From positions 1-64,000 of the forward strand of contig PBLF01000002.1 of NCBI GenBank assembly GCA_002722295.1: DNA of 64,000 nt, given 5' to 3'. Position numbers and translations under genes: made by a program. Below, in pieces: positions 50,836 through 63,788 of the stretch (the first letter of the stretch is position 1; each line of letters opens with the position of its first letter). The notes beneath the pieces were generated by a model, which saw only the letters and a list, made by a program, of their open reading frames with translations, was not told the origin of the DNA and did not search any database. The DNA comes from Stappia sp. Lineage in GTDB: Bacteria > Pseudomonadota > Alphaproteobacteria > Rhizobiales > Stappiaceae.

Positions 50836-50913
50836 CTGGTCCACGAGCGGTGGAGAGGACGAATGCCGCGCGCCGCACACTCCTGTCATCCCTGCGAAGG
50901 CAGGGATCCAGTA
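50836..50913 (+). repeat. 78-base direct repeat, copy 2
   Basis: Same unit and same orientation as 50206-50283, with only two differences. It lies downstream of the hairpin at 50773. Confidence 0.88.
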
Positions 50914-51085
50914 GCCTTCGATGAGAGTGGGGCACGCCGATAGTGCCCAACTTCATGGCCAATCGATATTCTTTCACCATCCGGAAACCGGGCGAGCATC
51001 GGGAGGTGTCCCGTTCTCGCAAATCGGGTGGTGGGGCGTGCCGCGCGTGCGGTAGGCTCGGGTCACGATCAAGGACCTTTGAGCC

Positions 51086-52009
51086 ATGCTGGAAGACACG
51101 ACCCTCCCCGACCTTGCGCCCGACACGGGATCCGGCGATCCCGAGCAGGGCGCGCGCGATTACGAGACCGTGCGCCGCACCCTGCGCGCCATCACGGAGC
51201 GCTGGCGCGACCAGCCGGCGCTGGAGGATCTGGCGCGCGAGGCGGGCGTGCAGCCGATCCAGCTTCAGCGCGTGTTCTCGCGCTGGGCCGGCATCACGCC
51301 CAAGCAGTTTCTCCAGGCGATCACCCTGGATCATGCCCGCGACCTCTTGCGGCGCTCGGCAACCGTGCTCGACACCACCTACGAGCTCGGCCTGTCCGGC
51401 CCGGCGCGCCTGCATGATCTCTTCGTCACCCATGAGGCGATGACGCCGGGCGTCTACCGCGCGGGCGGCGAGGGCGTGACGATTTCGTGGGGCTTCCACC
51501 CCTCACCCTTCGGCAAGGCGCTCGTCATGGCGACACCCCACGGCCTGGCGGGACTGGCCTTTGCCGACCCGGGTGAGGAACGCACCGCGCTCGACGACAT
51601 GATGGGCCGGTGGCCGCGCGCCTCCTATGTGGAGGACCGGGAGTCAACCGCCCCGATTGCCGGACGCATCTTCGATCCCGCGCGCTGGTCGGAGGAGACA
51701 CCGCTGCGCGTGGTGCTGATCGGAACGGACTTCGAGATCCGGGTCTGGGAAACGCTCCTGCGCATTCCGCTCGGCGCGGCAACCACCTATGCGACGATTG
51801 CCGACCGTCTCGGCAAGCCGAAAGCCGCGCGCGCGGTGGGCCGCGCCGTGGGCCGCAATCCGATCTCCTTCGTCGTGCCCTGTCACCGGGTGCTGGGGTC
51901 GAACGGCAAGCTGTGCGGCTACCACTGGGGACTGACGCGCAAGCGCGCGATCCTCGGCTGGGAGGCAGGGCTTTCGGAGCCGGTGCTCTCGGCGGTGAAG
52001 CGGGGATAG
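51086..52009 (+). CDS. Ada-type protein: AraC helix-turn-helix plus O6-alkylguanine-DNA methyltransferase
   Basis: A 307-residue fusion. Residues about 25-125 are an AraC-type domain (LEDLAREAGVQPIQLQRVFS, RLHDLFVTHEAMTPGVYRAG). The C-terminal methyltransferase has the active-site Cys in ISFVVPCHRVLGSNGKLCGY, preceded by LRIPLGAATTYATIADRLG. The N-terminal zinc and phosphotriester-accepting domain of E. coli Ada is absent, so it should repair O6-alkylguanine but not phosphotriesters in that way. The helix-turn-helix may regulate its own expression. Confidence 0.92.
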   Translation: MLEDTTLPDLAPDTGSGDPEQGARDYETVRRTLRAITERWRDQPALEDLAREAGVQPIQLQRVFSRWAGITPKQFLQAITLDHARDLLRRSATVLDTTYELGLSGPARLHDLFVTHEAMTPGVYRAGGEGVTISWGFHPSPFGKALVMATPHGLAGLAFADPGEERTALDDMMGRWPRASYVEDRESTAPIAGRIFDPARWSEETPLRVVLIGTDFEIRVWETLLRIPLGAATTYATIADRLGKPKAARAVGRAVGRNPISFVVPCHRVLGSNGKLCGYHWGLTRKRAILGWEAGLSEPVLSAVKRG

Positions 52010-52029
52010 GAAAATCGCGGCAGAGGCCG

Positions 52030-52102
52030 GTCCGCCCTGTCGCCGCCCTCCCGCCATTGTCACCCCGGACGCAGCGCAGCGGAGATCCGGGGCCCAATCC
52101 AC
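52030..52102 (-). repeat. Dispersed 73-base repeat, copy B (inverted)
   Basis: The reverse complement of copy A at 50118-50190. The core GTCACCCCGGACGCAGCGCA (52059-52078) and GCGGAGATCCGGGG follow exactly. It sits just after the Ada-type gene, so the two copies bracket the GIY-YIG/Ada segment. Confidence 0.8.
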
Positions 52103-52189
52103 CTATCGGCGGGACAGAACCGCAGCGCCGGGCAGGGCCTCGCCGCACACCCGGATGCCAAACAAGTCAGGTCCGGGGTGCCAATAGGC

Positions 52190-52225
52190 CCCGGGTCGCG
52201 GGCCCCTGGCCCTTGCCCGGGGTGA
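52190..52225. repeat. GC-rich palindromic element before mutS end
   Basis: GGCCCCGGGTCGCGGGCCCC then TGGCCC and GCCCGGGGTGACGAC: interrupted inverted repeats of a kind often dispersed in GC-rich alphaproteobacterial intergenic DNA. It lies between the Ada-type gene and the mutS stop. Confidence 0.45.
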
Positions 52226-52282
52226 CGACGGAGAGGTGTGGGAGTCTCCGAGAGCAAAGCGGCGTTCCGGCCTGGAGCGGTC

Positions 52283-55075
52283 TCAGTCCGCCTCGCGGGA
52301 GGCCTGTTTCAGCCGGTAAAGCGCCTCGAGCGCCTCGCGCGGGGTCATGTCGTCCGGATCGATGCCCGCAAGTGCCTCGACAAGCGGGTGCGGACCGGCG
52401 GCGGCCGGAGCGTGTTGCGGGGCGGTGGCGGGCTGCAGCGCCGCGAAAAGCGGAAGGTCGTCGATGAGCTGCTCGGCCGGCTTGCGCCGGTCCTGTTCCT
52501 CGAGCTGGTCGAGAACCGCCCGGGCCCGCTCGATCACCGCCGGGGGCAGCCCGGCGAGTTTCGCCACCTGGATACCGTAGGAACGGTCGGCCGCGCCCGC
52601 CACGATCTCGTGCAGGAAGACGACGTCGCCCTGCCATTCGGTGACGCGCACGGTCGCGTTGGCAAGGCGCGTCAGGCGCGCGGAAAGTGCCGTGAGTTCG
52701 TGATAGTGGGTGGCGAAGAGCGCCCGCGAGCGGTTGACCTCGTGCAGGTGCTCGATTGCCGCCCAGGCGATGGACAACCCGTCGAAGGTGGAGGTGCCGC
52801 GCCCGATCTCGTCCAGGATCACCAGCGAGCGCGGGCCGGCCTGATTGAGGATCGCCGCCGTTTCGACCATCTCCACCATGAAGGTGGAGCGGCCGCGCGC
52901 CAGGTCGTCGGCGGCTCCCACGCGGGAAAACAGCCGGTCCACCACGCCGATGTGCGCATGTTCGGCCGGCACGAAGGCGCCGGTCTGGGCCAGGATCGCG
53001 ATGAGCGCGTTCTGGCGCAGGAAGGTCGACTTGCCGGCCATGTTGGGGCCGGTGATGAGCCAGATACGGCCCGCGTCGCCCCCCTCGCCGGACGCCTGCG
53101 GTCCGAGGTCGGCGTCATTGGCGACGAAGCCGTCGCCGCCCTCGCGTTTCAGCGCCGCCTCGACGACCGGATGACGCCCGCCCCGGATCTCGAAGGCGAG
53201 ACTGTCGTCGACCACCGGCCGGGCGTGATTGTCCGCATCCGCCAGATGGGCGAGGCTCGCGGCCACGTCGAGCACGGCAAGCCCGTCGGCGACCGCCTTG
53301 ATGGCGCCGGACGCCGCTTCCACCTCGCGCGAGAGTTCGGCGAAGAGTTCCAGTTCCAGCGCCAGAGCCCGTCCGGCCGCATTGGCGATGCGGCTTTCCA
53401 GATCGGCGAGATCCGGCGTGGTGAACCGCATCGCGCCCGCCATGGTCTGGCGGTGGATGAAGCGCCCCGGATCCGCTGACAGCTTGTCCGCATGGGCCGC
53501 CGGCACCTCGATGAACCAGCCGAGCACGTTGTTGTGCTTGATCTTCAGCGCGCGCACGCCGAATTCCTCGATGAGCGCGCCCTGCATCCGTGCGATCACC
53601 TTGCGGCTGTCGTCGCGCAGGCGGCGCGCCTCGTCGAGATCCGGCAGGTAGCCTTCCGCCACGAAGCCGCCGTCGCGCGCGAGAAGCGGCAGGTCCTCGT
53701 CAAGCGCCGAGGCGAGCCTGTCGTGCAAGGCCGCCGGCGACGCCGCGATCGCCCGGAGCGCACGGGCAAGCTCGGGCCCCTCCCCGTCCGGAGTCTCGAA
53801 CAGGCCGGCGATGTCGCGTGCCGCCGAAAGCCCCTCGGCGAGGGCGGCCAGATCGCGCGGACCGCCGCGGGCCATGACGAGGCGCGACAGCGCGCGGGCC
53901 ATGTCGGGCAGCGCCTTCAGACGGTCCCGCAGCCGCTCGCGCAGATAGGTGTCGCCATGAAGCCGCTCGACCGCATCGGCGCGCTCCCGGATTTCGTCCA
54001 CGTCGGTGAGCGGACTTGCCAGCCGGCTGGCGAGAAGACGCGACCCCGCGCCCGACACGGTGCGGTCGATGACGGAGAGAAGCGACCCGGAGCGTTCGCC
54101 CGACAGGGTGCGCATGAGTTCCAGGTTGGCCCGGGTCGCCGGGTCGATGAGCATCCGCGCGCCCTCGCCCTCGGGGCGCGGCGGGTCGAGCGGCGGGCGG
54201 TCGCCATACTGGGTGCGTTCCACATAGGCGAGCGCGCCGGCCGCGGCCGTCAGTTCCGCGCGCGAGAAGCTGCCGAAGGCGTCCGCCGTCTGCACGCCGA
54301 AATAGCGCGCCAGCCGGTCCGCCGCCGTGGCGCCGTCGAAAAGGCTGCGCGGCACGGGCGACAGCGACGCGCCGGTGTCCTCCAGCAGCGCGCGAAGGGC
54401 CGGTTCCTCGAGCAGCCGGTCCGCGATGACGATCTCGCGCGGGTCGATGCGGGCGATGTCGGCGGCCAGGCGCGCGCTTTCGCTGGACGAGACGCGAAAG
54501 GCGCCGGTGGAAATGTCCACGAAGGCGAGCGCGAAGGTCTCCTCGCCCTCCAGCGATCCGCCGCGTGCCCTGTGCAGCGCCAGCAGGTAGTTGTTGCGCG
54601 CCGCCTCCAGCAGTCGCTCCTCCGTGAGCGTGCCGGGCGTGACGAGGCGCACGACCTCGCGGCGCACGACCGACTTGGAGCCGCGCTTCTTCGCCTCCGC
54701 CGGGTCTTCCGTCTGCTCGCACACGGCGACCCGGAACCCCAGCGCGATGAGCTTCTGCAGGTAGTCGTCGGCGGCGTGGACCGGCACGCCGCACATGGGG
54801 ATGTCCTCGCCCAGGTGCTTGCCGCGCTTGGTCAGCGTGATGCCCAGCGCCCGCGAGGCGTCTTCCGCGTCCTGGAAGAACAGCTCGTAGAAATCGCCCA
54901 TGCGGTAGAACAGCAGGCAATCGGGATTGGCCGTCTTGATCTCGATGTATTGCGCCATCATCGGCGTCATGCCGGAGGTGTCCGGCACGGAAGGCGCCGC
55001 GCCGGAGGGCGTGCGTTCCGCGTTGGCGGGTGCGGCTGCGGGCGCCGTCTCCGGGGTTTCGAGTGTCTCGGCCAT
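52283..55075 (-). CDS. mutS: DNA mismatch repair protein MutS
   Basis: Recognises mismatches and recruits MutL. It is 930 residues. The mismatch-binding Phe is in [20 protein letters not shown] then [14 protein letters not shown]. The ATPase has Walker [21 protein letters not shown], Walker [21 protein letters not shown], and the His motif [14 protein letters not shown]. The first 35 residues are Ala/Pro-rich. The ATG at 55075 is preferred. Divergent from maeB. Confidence 0.97.
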   Translation of the reverse strand: MAETLETPETAPAAAPANAERTPSGAAPSVPDTSGMTPMMAQYIEIKTANPDCLLFYRMGDFYELFFQDAEDASRALGITLTKRGKHLGEDIPMCGVPVHAADDYLQKLIALGFRVAVCEQTEDPAEAKKRGSKSVVRREVVRLVTPGTLTEERLLEAARNNYLLALHRARGGSLEGEETFALAFVDISTGAFRVSSSESARLAADIARIDPREIVIADRLLEEPALRALLEDTGASLSPVPRSLFDGATAADRLARYFGVQTADAFGSFSRAELTAAAGALAYVERTQYGDRPPLDPPRPEGEGARMLIDPATRANLELMRTLSGERSGSLLSVIDRTVSGAGSRLLASRLASPLTDVDEIRERADAVERLHGDTYLRERLRDRLKALPDMARALSRLVMARGGPRDLAALAEGLSAARDIAGLFETPDGEGPELARALRAIAASPAALHDRLASALDEDLPLLARDGGFVAEGYLPDLDEARRLRDDSRKVIARMQGALIEEFGVRALKIKHNNVLGWFIEVPAAHADKLSADPGRFIHRQTMAGAMRFTTPDLADLESRIANAAGRALALELELFAELSREVEAASGAIKAVADGLAVLDVAASLAHLADADNHARPVVDDSLAFEIRGGRHPVVEAALKREGGDGFVANDADLGPQASGEGGDAGRIWLITGPNMAGKSTFLRQNALIAILAQTGAFVPAEHAHIGVVDRLFSRVGAADDLARGRSTFMVEMVETAAILNQAGPRSLVILDEIGRGTSTFDGLSIAWAAIEHLHEVNRSRALFATHYHELTALSARLTRLANATVRVTEWQGDVVFLHEIVAGAADRSYGIQVAKLAGLPPAVIERARAVLDQLEEQDRRKPAEQLIDDLPLFAALQPATAPQHAPAAAGPHPLVEALAGIDPDDMTPREALEALYRLKQASREAD

Positions 55076-55274
55076 GGGGGCTGACCCTAGATCAAATTGG
55101 CGTTGCGCGAAATCGGGGGAGGCGGCGGGAGCCGCCCGCCGGGCCCTTCTATCAAACTTGTGCCCGTCTTTCCGGTGCCCGCGGCCCGGAACCCGGCTTG
55201 AGACCTGAATTTTCCGGGGATAAGGTCTCCCTCCGCCGGCGGTCGGCGGCAAGACCACACGGGAAGGGAGCGAC

Positions 55275-57557
<2,283 letters not shown>

Positions 57558-57567
57558 GGCGGGGTGG

Positions 57568-58272
57568 ATGAGCGGTCTGGTCAAGATCTGCGGCCTGTCG
57601 GAACCGGAAACGCTGGTGGCCGCGCTCGACGCCGGCGCCGACATGATCGGGCTCGTCTTCTTCGAAAAGAGCCCGCGTCATGTGGATCTGGAGCGGGCCG
57701 CCGATCTTGCCGCGCGCATCCGCGCCTTTGGCCCGCCGCGCCCGGAGATCGTCGCGCTGACCGTCAACGCGGACGACGCGACGGTTTCCGCCATCATGGA
57801 GCGGGTGCGGCCCGACTGGCTCCAGCTTCACGGGAGCGAGAGCCCGGAGCGCTGCGCCGAACTGAAGGCGCGCTTCGGAGTGAAGGTGATGAAGGCGCTG
57901 GGCATCTCGGAGCCGGACGACATTGCCCGGGCGACGCCCTATGCGGCCGTGGTCGACCGGCTTCTCTTCGACGCCAGGCCGCCGAAAGGGTCCGACATTC
58001 CCGGCGGCAACGGGGTAAGCTTCGACTGGCGGCTGCTCGCGGGCCTTGACCTCGGGGTTCCGCTCATGCTTTCGGGTGGTCTCGACGCGGCGTCCGTCGG
58101 GCTTGCGCTGCAAACGAGCGGCCTGCGCGATGTCGACGTCTCCTCCGGAGTCGAGCGTGCGCGGGGCGTCAAGGACGCGGGTCGGATCCGGGAGTTCGTG
58201 GCGGCCGCGCGGGCCGCGCAGGACATGGAACATCAGGCGGCAGGGACCGCCCAGAAGGGACGGACAGGATGA
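57568..58272 (+). CDS. trpF: Phosphoribosylanthranilate isomerase
   Basis: Third step of tryptophan synthesis. It is 234 residues. The TIM barrel starts [20 protein letters not shown] (catalytic Cys at residue 8) and has [30 protein letters not shown] and [15 protein letters not shown]. The last 15 residues are hydrophilic. The stop overlaps the trpB start (ATGA), so they are coupled. It starts 10 bases after maeB, perhaps cotranscribed with it. Confidence 0.96.
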   Translation: MSGLVKICGLSEPETLVAALDAGADMIGLVFFEKSPRHVDLERAADLAARIRAFGPPRPEIVALTVNADDATVSAIMERVRPDWLQLHGSESPERCAELKARFGVKVMKALGISEPDDIARATPYAAVVDRLLFDARPPKGSDIPGGNGVSFDWRLLAGLDLGVPLMLSGGLDAASVGLALQTSGLRDVDVSSGVERARGVKDAGRIREFVAAARAAQDMEHQAAGTAQKGRTG

Positions 58273-59495
58273 CGATCGGCAGCACGGCGAAGGCGAACAG
58301 CTACCGCACCGGCCCGGACGAGCGCGGTCATTTCGGCATTTTCGGCGGCCGCTACGTTGCCGAGACGCTGATGCCGCTGATCCTGGACCTGGAAAAGGCC
58401 TATGAGGACGCCAAGGCGGACCCGGCCTTCCAGGGGGAGATCGACCAGCTCAACGCCCATTACACCGGCCGGCCCTCGCCGCTCTATTTCGCCGAAAGGC
58501 TGACCCAGGAGCTCGGCGGCGCCAAGGTCTACTTCAAGCGCGACGAGCTGAACCACACGGGCAGCCACAAGATCAACAACTGCCTCGGCCAGATCCTCCT
58601 GGCCATGCGCATGGGCAAGACGCGGATCATTGCCGAGACCGGCGCCGGCCAGCACGGAGTCGCCACGGCGACCGTCTGCGCGCGGTTCGGCCTGCCCTGC
58701 GTGGTCTACATGGGCGCGACCGACGTGGAGCGCCAGGCGCCCAACGTCTTCCGCATGAAGCTGCTGGGCGCCGAGGTGGTGCCGGTGACGGCGGGCGCCG
58801 GTACGCTCAAGGACGCCATGAACGAGGCGCTGCGCGACTGGGTGACCAATGTCGCCGACACCTATTACCTCATCGGCACGGCGGCGGGCCCGCATCCCTA
58901 TCCGGAGATGGTGCGCGACTTCCAGTCGGTGATCGGAACGGAAACGCGCGAGCAGATCATGGCGGCGGAGGGACGGCTTCCCGACGCCATCGTCGCTGCC
59001 GTCGGCGGCGGGTCCAACGCCATCGGCCTGTTCCATCCCTTCCTGGACGACACGGGGGTGGAGATCTGGGGCGTCGAGGCGGGTGGCCACGGCCTGGAGG
59101 GCAACGAGCATTGCGCCTCGCTCAACGCCGGCAAGCCGGGCGTGCTGCATGGCAACCGCACCTATCTGCTGCAGGACGACGACGGCCAGATCCTCGAGGG
59201 ACACTCGATTTCCGCCGGCCTCGACTATCCAGGCATCGGCCCGGAGCACTCCTGGCTGAAGGAGACGGGACGCGTCAACTACGTGCCCATCACCGACAAC
59301 GAAGCGCTTGAGGCATTCAAGCTGCTGACCCGTCTGGAGGGCATCATTCCCGCGCTGGAGCCGGCGCACGCGCTGGCCCAGGTGGTGAAGCTGGCCCCGA
59401 AGATGGACAAGGAGCAGATCATCGTCATGAACCTGTGCGGGCGTGGCGACAAGGACGTCTTCACGGTGGGCAAGCTGCTCGGCTTCGAGCTCTGA
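58269..59495 (+). CDS. trpB: Tryptophan synthase beta chain
   Basis: Condenses indole with serine using PLP. It is 408 residues. The PLP lysine is in [20 protein letters not shown], with [19 protein letters not shown] and the phosphate loop [17 protein letters not shown]. Usually trpA follows; here the gene after trpB is tRNA-Arg and then an unrelated yghU, so the alpha subunit must be encoded elsewhere. Confidence 0.97.
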   Translation: MTIGSTAKANSYRTGPDERGHFGIFGGRYVAETLMPLILDLEKAYEDAKADPAFQGEIDQLNAHYTGRPSPLYFAERLTQELGGAKVYFKRDELNHTGSHKINNCLGQILLAMRMGKTRIIAETGAGQHGVATATVCARFGLPCVVYMGATDVERQAPNVFRMKLLGAEVVPVTAGAGTLKDAMNEALRDWVTNVADTYYLIGTAAGPHPYPEMVRDFQSVIGTETREQIMAAEGRLPDAIVAAVGGGSNAIGLFHPFLDDTGVEIWGVEAGGHGLEGNEHCASLNAGKPGVLHGNRTYLLQDDDGQILEGHSISAGLDYPGIGPEHSWLKETGRVNYVPITDNEALEAFKLLTRLEGIIPALEPAHALAQVVKLAPKMDKEQIIVMNLCGRGDKDVFTVGKLLGFEL

Positions 59496-59518
59496 GCGGC
59501 CCCGTCCTCTCCTGAAAC

Positions 59519-59555
59519 CGCAAGGGGCGGCTAGGATATCGCACCGCCCCTTGCG
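59519..59555 (+). terminator. Hairpin after trpB
   Basis: CGCAAGGGGCGG pairs with CCGCCCCTTGCG around a 13-base loop. It lies 24 bases past the trpB stop. It lacks a T-run, so it may end transcription poorly or only protect the 3' end. Confidence 0.55.
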
Positions 59556-59737
59556 CCTCCGTCTGGAGGTGGACGTCCGCAGGCGCCGGGCCGAAGTGGC
59601 TTTCCCCCGGCCCGTTCGGAGTGCCGGTGTCGTTCGGCCCGCGTGGACGAAAAACCGTTGCCTCGCATGGGCGGATCGGCTATCCGTTCGCCAGATGCCG
59701 CGCCATGGCGCGCCGATCAGGGCCTTACGGCCCCGAA

Positions 59738-59814
<77 letters not shown>

Positions 59815-59985
59815 CTGCTTTTCCCGCCGTATCTCCGTTGTCCCGAAGCCACTGTCCCTGGTCGTGGGCTTTGGGCTGCGCATACAAGATCGGCGGCAGG
59901 GCTGCCCCCGCCGCCGGTCGTTTTGCGTGTCGTTGCGCTTGCGTGCGAGGCGGCCGCTTCAGGCCTTTGCCGCCTCGATCTTGTC

Positions 59986-60837
59986 CTATGTCTTCGTGTC
60001 GAAGTCCGAGGCGTCGTGGCGCTCGTGAAGCTGCGTCGCGGGGTCGCCGCTCGTGCGGTTCACCATGCGACCACGCTGCACCGCCGGGCGGGCCAGGATC
60101 TCGTCGGCCCAGCGCAGCACGTTGGTGTAGTCCGACACCTGCAGGAACTCCGCCGCCTCGTAGAGCCAGCCCTTCACGAGGCCGCCGTACCACGGCCAGA
60201 TCGCCATGTCGGCGATGGTGTAGTCGTCGCCGGCGACAAAGCGCGTCTCGGCCAGCCGCTTGTCGAGGACGTCGAGCTGGCGCTTGGTCTCCATGGCGTA
60301 GCGGTTGATGGGATATTCGAGCTTCACCGGCGCATAGGCGTAGAAATGGCCGAAGCCGCCGCCCACGAAGGGGGCCGAGCCCATCTGCCAGAACAGCCAG
60401 GACAGCATTTCCGCCCGCTTCGCCGGGTCCTGGGGAATGAAGGCGCCGAACTTTTCCGCCAGGTGCATGAGGATCGCGCCGGATTCGAACACGCGCACCG
60501 GCTCCGCGCCGCTGCGGTCGACGAGCGCCGGGATCTTGGAGTTGGGATTGGCCTCCACGAAGCCGGAGCCGAACTGGTCGCCGTCGCCGATGCGGATCAG
60601 CCAGGCGTCATATTCGGCGCCCGTGTGACCGGCCGCCAGGAGCTCCTCGAGAAGGATGGTCACCTTCTGGCCGTTCGGCGTCCCCAGCGAATACAGCTGC
60701 ATGGGGTGCTTGCCGACGGGCAGCTCCTTGTCGTGGGTCGCGCCGGACACCGGACGGTTGATGCTGGCGAAGGCGCCGCCGCTCGGTGCTTCCCACGTCC
60801 AGATGCGGGGCGGGACATAGGTATTGTCGTTGCTCAT
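59986..60837 (-). CDS. yghU: YghU-like glutathione S-transferase family protein
   Basis: A 283-residue GST-fold protein of the YghU/nu-class (disulfide-bond reductase using two glutathiones). The N-terminal thioredoxin-like domain has [20 protein letters not shown] and [14 protein letters not shown]; the C-terminal helical domain has [20 protein letters not shown] and [15 protein letters not shown]. The ATG at 60837 is used. It is downstream of a MarR regulator on the same strand, which may control it. Confidence 0.92.
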   Translation of the reverse strand: MSNDNTYVPPRIWTWEAPSGGAFASINRPVSGATHDKELPVGKHPMQLYSLGTPNGQKVTILLEELLAAGHTGAEYDAWLIRIGDGDQFGSGFVEANPNSKIPALVDRSGAEPVRVFESGAILMHLAEKFGAFIPQDPAKRAEMLSWLFWQMGSAPFVGGGFGHFYAYAPVKLEYPINRYAMETKRQLDVLDKRLAETRFVAGDDYTIADMAIWPWYGGLVKGWLYEAAEFLQVSDYTNVLRWADEILARPAVQRGRMVNRTSGDPATQLHERHDASDFDTKT

Positions 60838-60951
60838 GAAGTTGTCTCCGGAAATTCGGAACAAGGATATGTGGGGCGAATGTGGAGCAATGGGCGCAGG
60901 TTGCAACCACACGGCAGGGCACGAAACGGTGAACGCGCGGCGCGTTGCGGT

Positions 60952-61431
60952 TCACGTCGTCCCGGCGGCCTTTCTCAGCAGGGCGTCGAGAGCCGCGCGG
61001 TCGGCGGCGTCGAGCGGGGCGACGAGGCGCGCCTGTGTCGCCACGTGGTCCGTGACGCAGGCGTCGATGCGTGAGAACCCCTCGGGCGTCAGCGACACGA
61101 GAAAGCCCCGTCCGTCCTGAGGGTTGGGCTTGCGTTCGACGAGGCCCGCCGCCACGAGGCGATCAATGCGGTTGGTGATCGTGCCCGAGGTGACCATCGT
61201 CGCCTCTATCAGCGCGCCGGGCGACAGTGCGTGCGGAGGTCCGGCCCGCCGCAGCGTGGCCAGAAGGTCGAAGCTTGCGGCATTGAGGCCGTGACGGGCG
61301 AAGGTCGCCTCCATCTCACGGCTCCAGGCGCGCGCAAGGCGACCGAGACGGCCGATGAGCGCCATGGGCGCCACATCCAGGTCGGGGCGCTCCCGGTTCC
61401 ACTGCTCGATGATGCGCTCGACATGATCCAT
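60952..61431 (-). CDS. MarR family transcriptional regulator
   Basis: A 159-residue winged-helix regulator. The core has LGRLARAWSREMEATFARHG, LSPGALIEATMVTSGTITNR then IDRLVAAGLVERKPNPQDGR, where the DxR wing motif is visible. Target genes are unknown; yghU just downstream is the natural candidate. The arsenic genes upstream are less likely because their usual regulator is ArsR. Confidence 0.9.
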   Translation of the reverse strand: MDHVERIIEQWNRERPDLDVAPMALIGRLGRLARAWSREMEATFARHGLNAASFDLLATLRRAGPPHALSPGALIEATMVTSGTITNRIDRLVAAGLVERKPNPQDGRGFLVSLTPEGFSRIDACVTDHVATQARLVAPLDAADRAALDALLRKAAGTT

Positions 61432-61510
61432 GCCCCCATATCGCCGCCGCTGCGTCTTGACGTCAAGACACAATGCCGGCGCCGCCCGCCCGGGACGTGT
61501 CAGCGAGCGG

Positions 61511-62224
61511 TCAGATCCGGCGCTGGTTGACGCGTGCCGACAGCTCCGCGTGGCTTTCCTTGCGTTCCGAATAACGGTCCACGAGCGCCTCGCGGAGGTC
61601 GCGGGTCAGCCATGTGAAGCGGACGAGCTCCTCCATCACGTCGACCATGCGGTCGAAGAAGGGCGAGGCGATCATGCGGCCCGCCTCGTCGAACTCGTTG
61701 AACGCCTTGGGCACGGACGACTGATTGGGGATGGTGAGCAGGCGCATCCAGCGCCCCAGGATGCGCAACTGGTTGACGGTGTTGAAACTCTGGCTGCCGC
61801 CACAGACCTGCATCACCGCGAGCGTCTTGCCCTGGGTCGGGCGCACGCCGCCAAGCGACAGGGGGATCCAGTCGATCTGGGCCTTCATCACCGCCGACAT
61901 GGCGCCGTGGCGCTCCGGCGAGCACCAGACCATGCCCTCGCACCAGGTGACGAGCTCGCGCAGTTCCGCCACCTTCGGGTGGGAGGCGTCGTCGCCGTCG
62001 GGAAGCGGCAGGCCGGCCGGATCGAAGAACCGCGTCTCGGCGCCGAAACGGGCGAGCACGCGTGCCGCCTCCTGTGCCAGAAGACGCGAATAGCTGCGTT
62101 CGCGCAGCGATCCGGTCAGGAGCAGCAGGCGCGGGGGATGGGTGCTTCGGCTGGCGGGAAACAGGCGCGTCGCGTCGAGGGGCGCGAAGGCCGTCTTGTC
62201 GAGCTGGGGCAGGTCATCCGACAC
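61511..62224 (-). CDS. arsH: Organoarsenical/flavin oxidoreductase ArsH
   Basis: An NADPH-FMN oxidoreductase that oxidises trivalent organoarsenicals. It is 237 residues. The flavodoxin-like FMN loop is [20 protein letters not shown], and the family motif [20 protein letters not shown] then DWIPLSL is present. The start overlaps the arsC stop by 11 bases, so it is part of the ars operon. Confidence 0.95.
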   Translation of the reverse strand: MSDDLPQLDKTAFAPLDATRLFPASRSTHPPRLLLLTGSLRERSYSRLLAQEAARVLARFGAETRFFDPAGLPLPDGDDASHPKVAELRELVTWCEGMVWCSPERHGAMSAVMKAQIDWIPLSLGGVRPTQGKTLAVMQVCGGSQSFNTVNQLRILGRWMRLLTIPNQSSVPKAFNEFDEAGRMIASPFFDRMVDVMEELVRFTWLTRDLREALVDRYSERKESHAELSARVNQRRI

Positions 62225-62636
62225 GGTTGCCCTCCGCGTCCAGGACCAGCGTTCCGTCCTCCTTGGAAAGCGGACCGGGGGGCATCCTGTCGAGCAGGTC
62301 GAGCACGGTTTCCGAGGGGCGGCACAGGCGCACGCCGCGCGGGCTGCACACGATGGGCCGGTTGACGAGAACCGGATGCGCCAGCATGGCGTCGAGGATT
62401 GTGTCCTCCGCCACCCCCTCCCCGAGCAGGCCGAGATCGGCGGCCGGCGACTTGGTCTCGCGCAGAGCGGTGCGCGGCGTCAGGCCGGCCGCGGCGAAGA
62501 GCGCCAGAAGCTGGGGACGCGTCCAGCCGGTGTCCAGATAGGGAATGACGACGGGCTCCTCGCCGGCCGCGCGGATGATCTCCAGCACGTTGCGCGAGGT
62601 GCCGCAGTCGGGATTGTGGTGGATCACGATGGTCAT
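62214..62636 (-). CDS. arsC: Arsenate reductase ArsC (glutaredoxin-coupled)
   Basis: Reduces arsenate to arsenite. It is 140 residues. The active Cys is in [20 protein letters not shown] (residue 11), with [20 protein letters not shown] carrying the Arg cluster. It differs from the low-molecular-weight-phosphatase type reductase at the window end, so the cluster holds two independent reductases. Confidence 0.95.
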   Translation of the reverse strand: MTIVIHHNPDCGTSRNVLEIIRAAGEEPVVIPYLDTGWTRPQLLALFAAAGLTPRTALRETKSPAADLGLLGEGVAEDTILDAMLAHPVLVNRPIVCSPRGVRLCRPSETVLDLLDRMPPGPLSKEDGTLVLDAEGNRVG

Positions 62637-62664
62637 GGGGGCCTCGATGGAAAAACGGCCGGGC

Positions 62665-63744
62665 TCAGCCGGCGTTGCGGGCGGAAACGGCGGGATTGCG
62701 CTCGTACCAGCCGCGCGAGCGGTTCACCACGGCGACGAGGGCGAGCATCACCGGAACCTCGATGAGCACGCCGACGACGGTGGCGAGCGCCGCGCCCGAG
62801 TTGATGCCGAACAGGCTGATGGCGGTCGCCACGGCGAGTTCGAAGAAGTTGCTGGCGCCGATAAGGGCGGAGGGACCCGCGATGCAGTGCTCCTCGCCGA
62901 TCGTCCGGTTGAGGACATAGGCGAAGGCGAAGATGAAGACCGTCTGCAGGAAGATCGGCACCGCGATCAGGCCGATCACCGAGGGCTGCGCGAGGATCTG
63001 TCCGCCCTGGAAGGCGAAGAGCAGCACGACGGTGAGCAGCAGGGCGGTGATGGAGAACGGTTGCACCGCATGGGTGAAATCGGCAAGGCGCGACCCGTCG
63101 CCACCGCCCAGCGCCGAGCGCAGCACCTGCGCCACGATCACCGGAACGACGATGAACAGCGCCACGGAGATCAGCAGCGTTTCCCAGGGCACGACGATGG
63201 AGGAAACGCCGAGAAGCAGCGCCACGATGGGCGCGAAGGCGATGACCATGATCGCGTCGTTGAGGGCCACCTGGCTGAGCGTGAAGGCGGGGTCGCCGCG
63301 CGTCAGGTTGCTCCAGACGAAGACCATGGCCGTGCAGGGCGCGGCGCCGAGCAGGATCAGGCCGGCGATGTAGCTCTCGATCTGGGCCTCCGGCAGCAGC
63401 GGGCGAAACAGCCAGCCGAGCGTCAGCCAGCCGAAGATGACCATGGAGAACGGCTTGATCGCCCAGTTGGCGAGCAGGGTGACACCGATGCCGCGCCAGT
63501 GACGGCCCACCTGGAGCATTGCGGCGAAATCGATCTTCATGAGCATGGGAACGATCATGAGCCAGATCAGGACGGCCACGGGGATGTTGACGCTGGCGAC
63601 CTCCATGCCGGAGAGCGCGGCGAAGGCGCCGGGAAAGGCCTTGCCGAGCAGGATGCCGACGATGATGCAGCCGGTGACCCAGGCGGTCAGCCACTTCTCG
63701 AAGAAGCTTATTCCGGGCGCGGGGGATTGGGTCGTGTCGCTCAT
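62665..63744 (-). CDS. acr3: Arsenite efflux transporter Acr3
   Basis: A 359-residue inner-membrane carrier of the ACR3/bile-acid-sodium-symporter family with about ten membrane helices. GAAPCTAMVFVWSNLTRGDP contains the conserved translocation cysteine, and the N-terminal VAVLIWLMIVPMLMKIDFAA is diagnostic. It lies between the two arsenate reductase genes. Confidence 0.95.
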   Translation of the reverse strand: MSDTTQSPAPGISFFEKWLTAWVTGCIIVGILLGKAFPGAFAALSGMEVASVNIPVAVLIWLMIVPMLMKIDFAAMLQVGRHWRGIGVTLLANWAIKPFSMVIFGWLTLGWLFRPLLPEAQIESYIAGLILLGAAPCTAMVFVWSNLTRGDPAFTLSQVALNDAIMVIAFAPIVALLLGVSSIVVPWETLLISVALFIVVPVIVAQVLRSALGGGDGSRLADFTHAVQPFSITALLLTVVLLFAFQGGQILAQPSVIGLIAVPIFLQTVFIFAFAYVLNRTIGEEHCIAGPSALIGASNFFELAVATAISLFGINSGAALATVVGVLIEVPVMLALVAVVNRSRGWYERNPAVSARNAG

Positions 63745-63788
63745 GACTGTCGCGGGCTCTTGTTCGGGAGGAGACGGGGAGGACGGCC

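Larger units (their letters stand above)
50605..51085. other. Repeat-bearing gap between the GIY-YIG gene and the Ada-type gene
   Basis: A 481-base gap. It holds a strong inverted repeat (50773-50804) and the second 78-base direct repeat (50836-50913). The rest (50605-50770 and 50914-51085) has no recognisable gene; 51050-51085 precedes the Ada-type start. Confidence 0.55.

Noticed and set aside
50118..52102. Repeats considered as a CRISPR array
   Set aside because: Only two copies of each unit, large spacing, no regular spacers and no cas genes.
60952..61431. MarR gene considered as the regulator of the ars operon
   Set aside because: It lies downstream of arsH on the same strand beside yghU, and the ars operon is usually controlled by ArsR encoded upstream.
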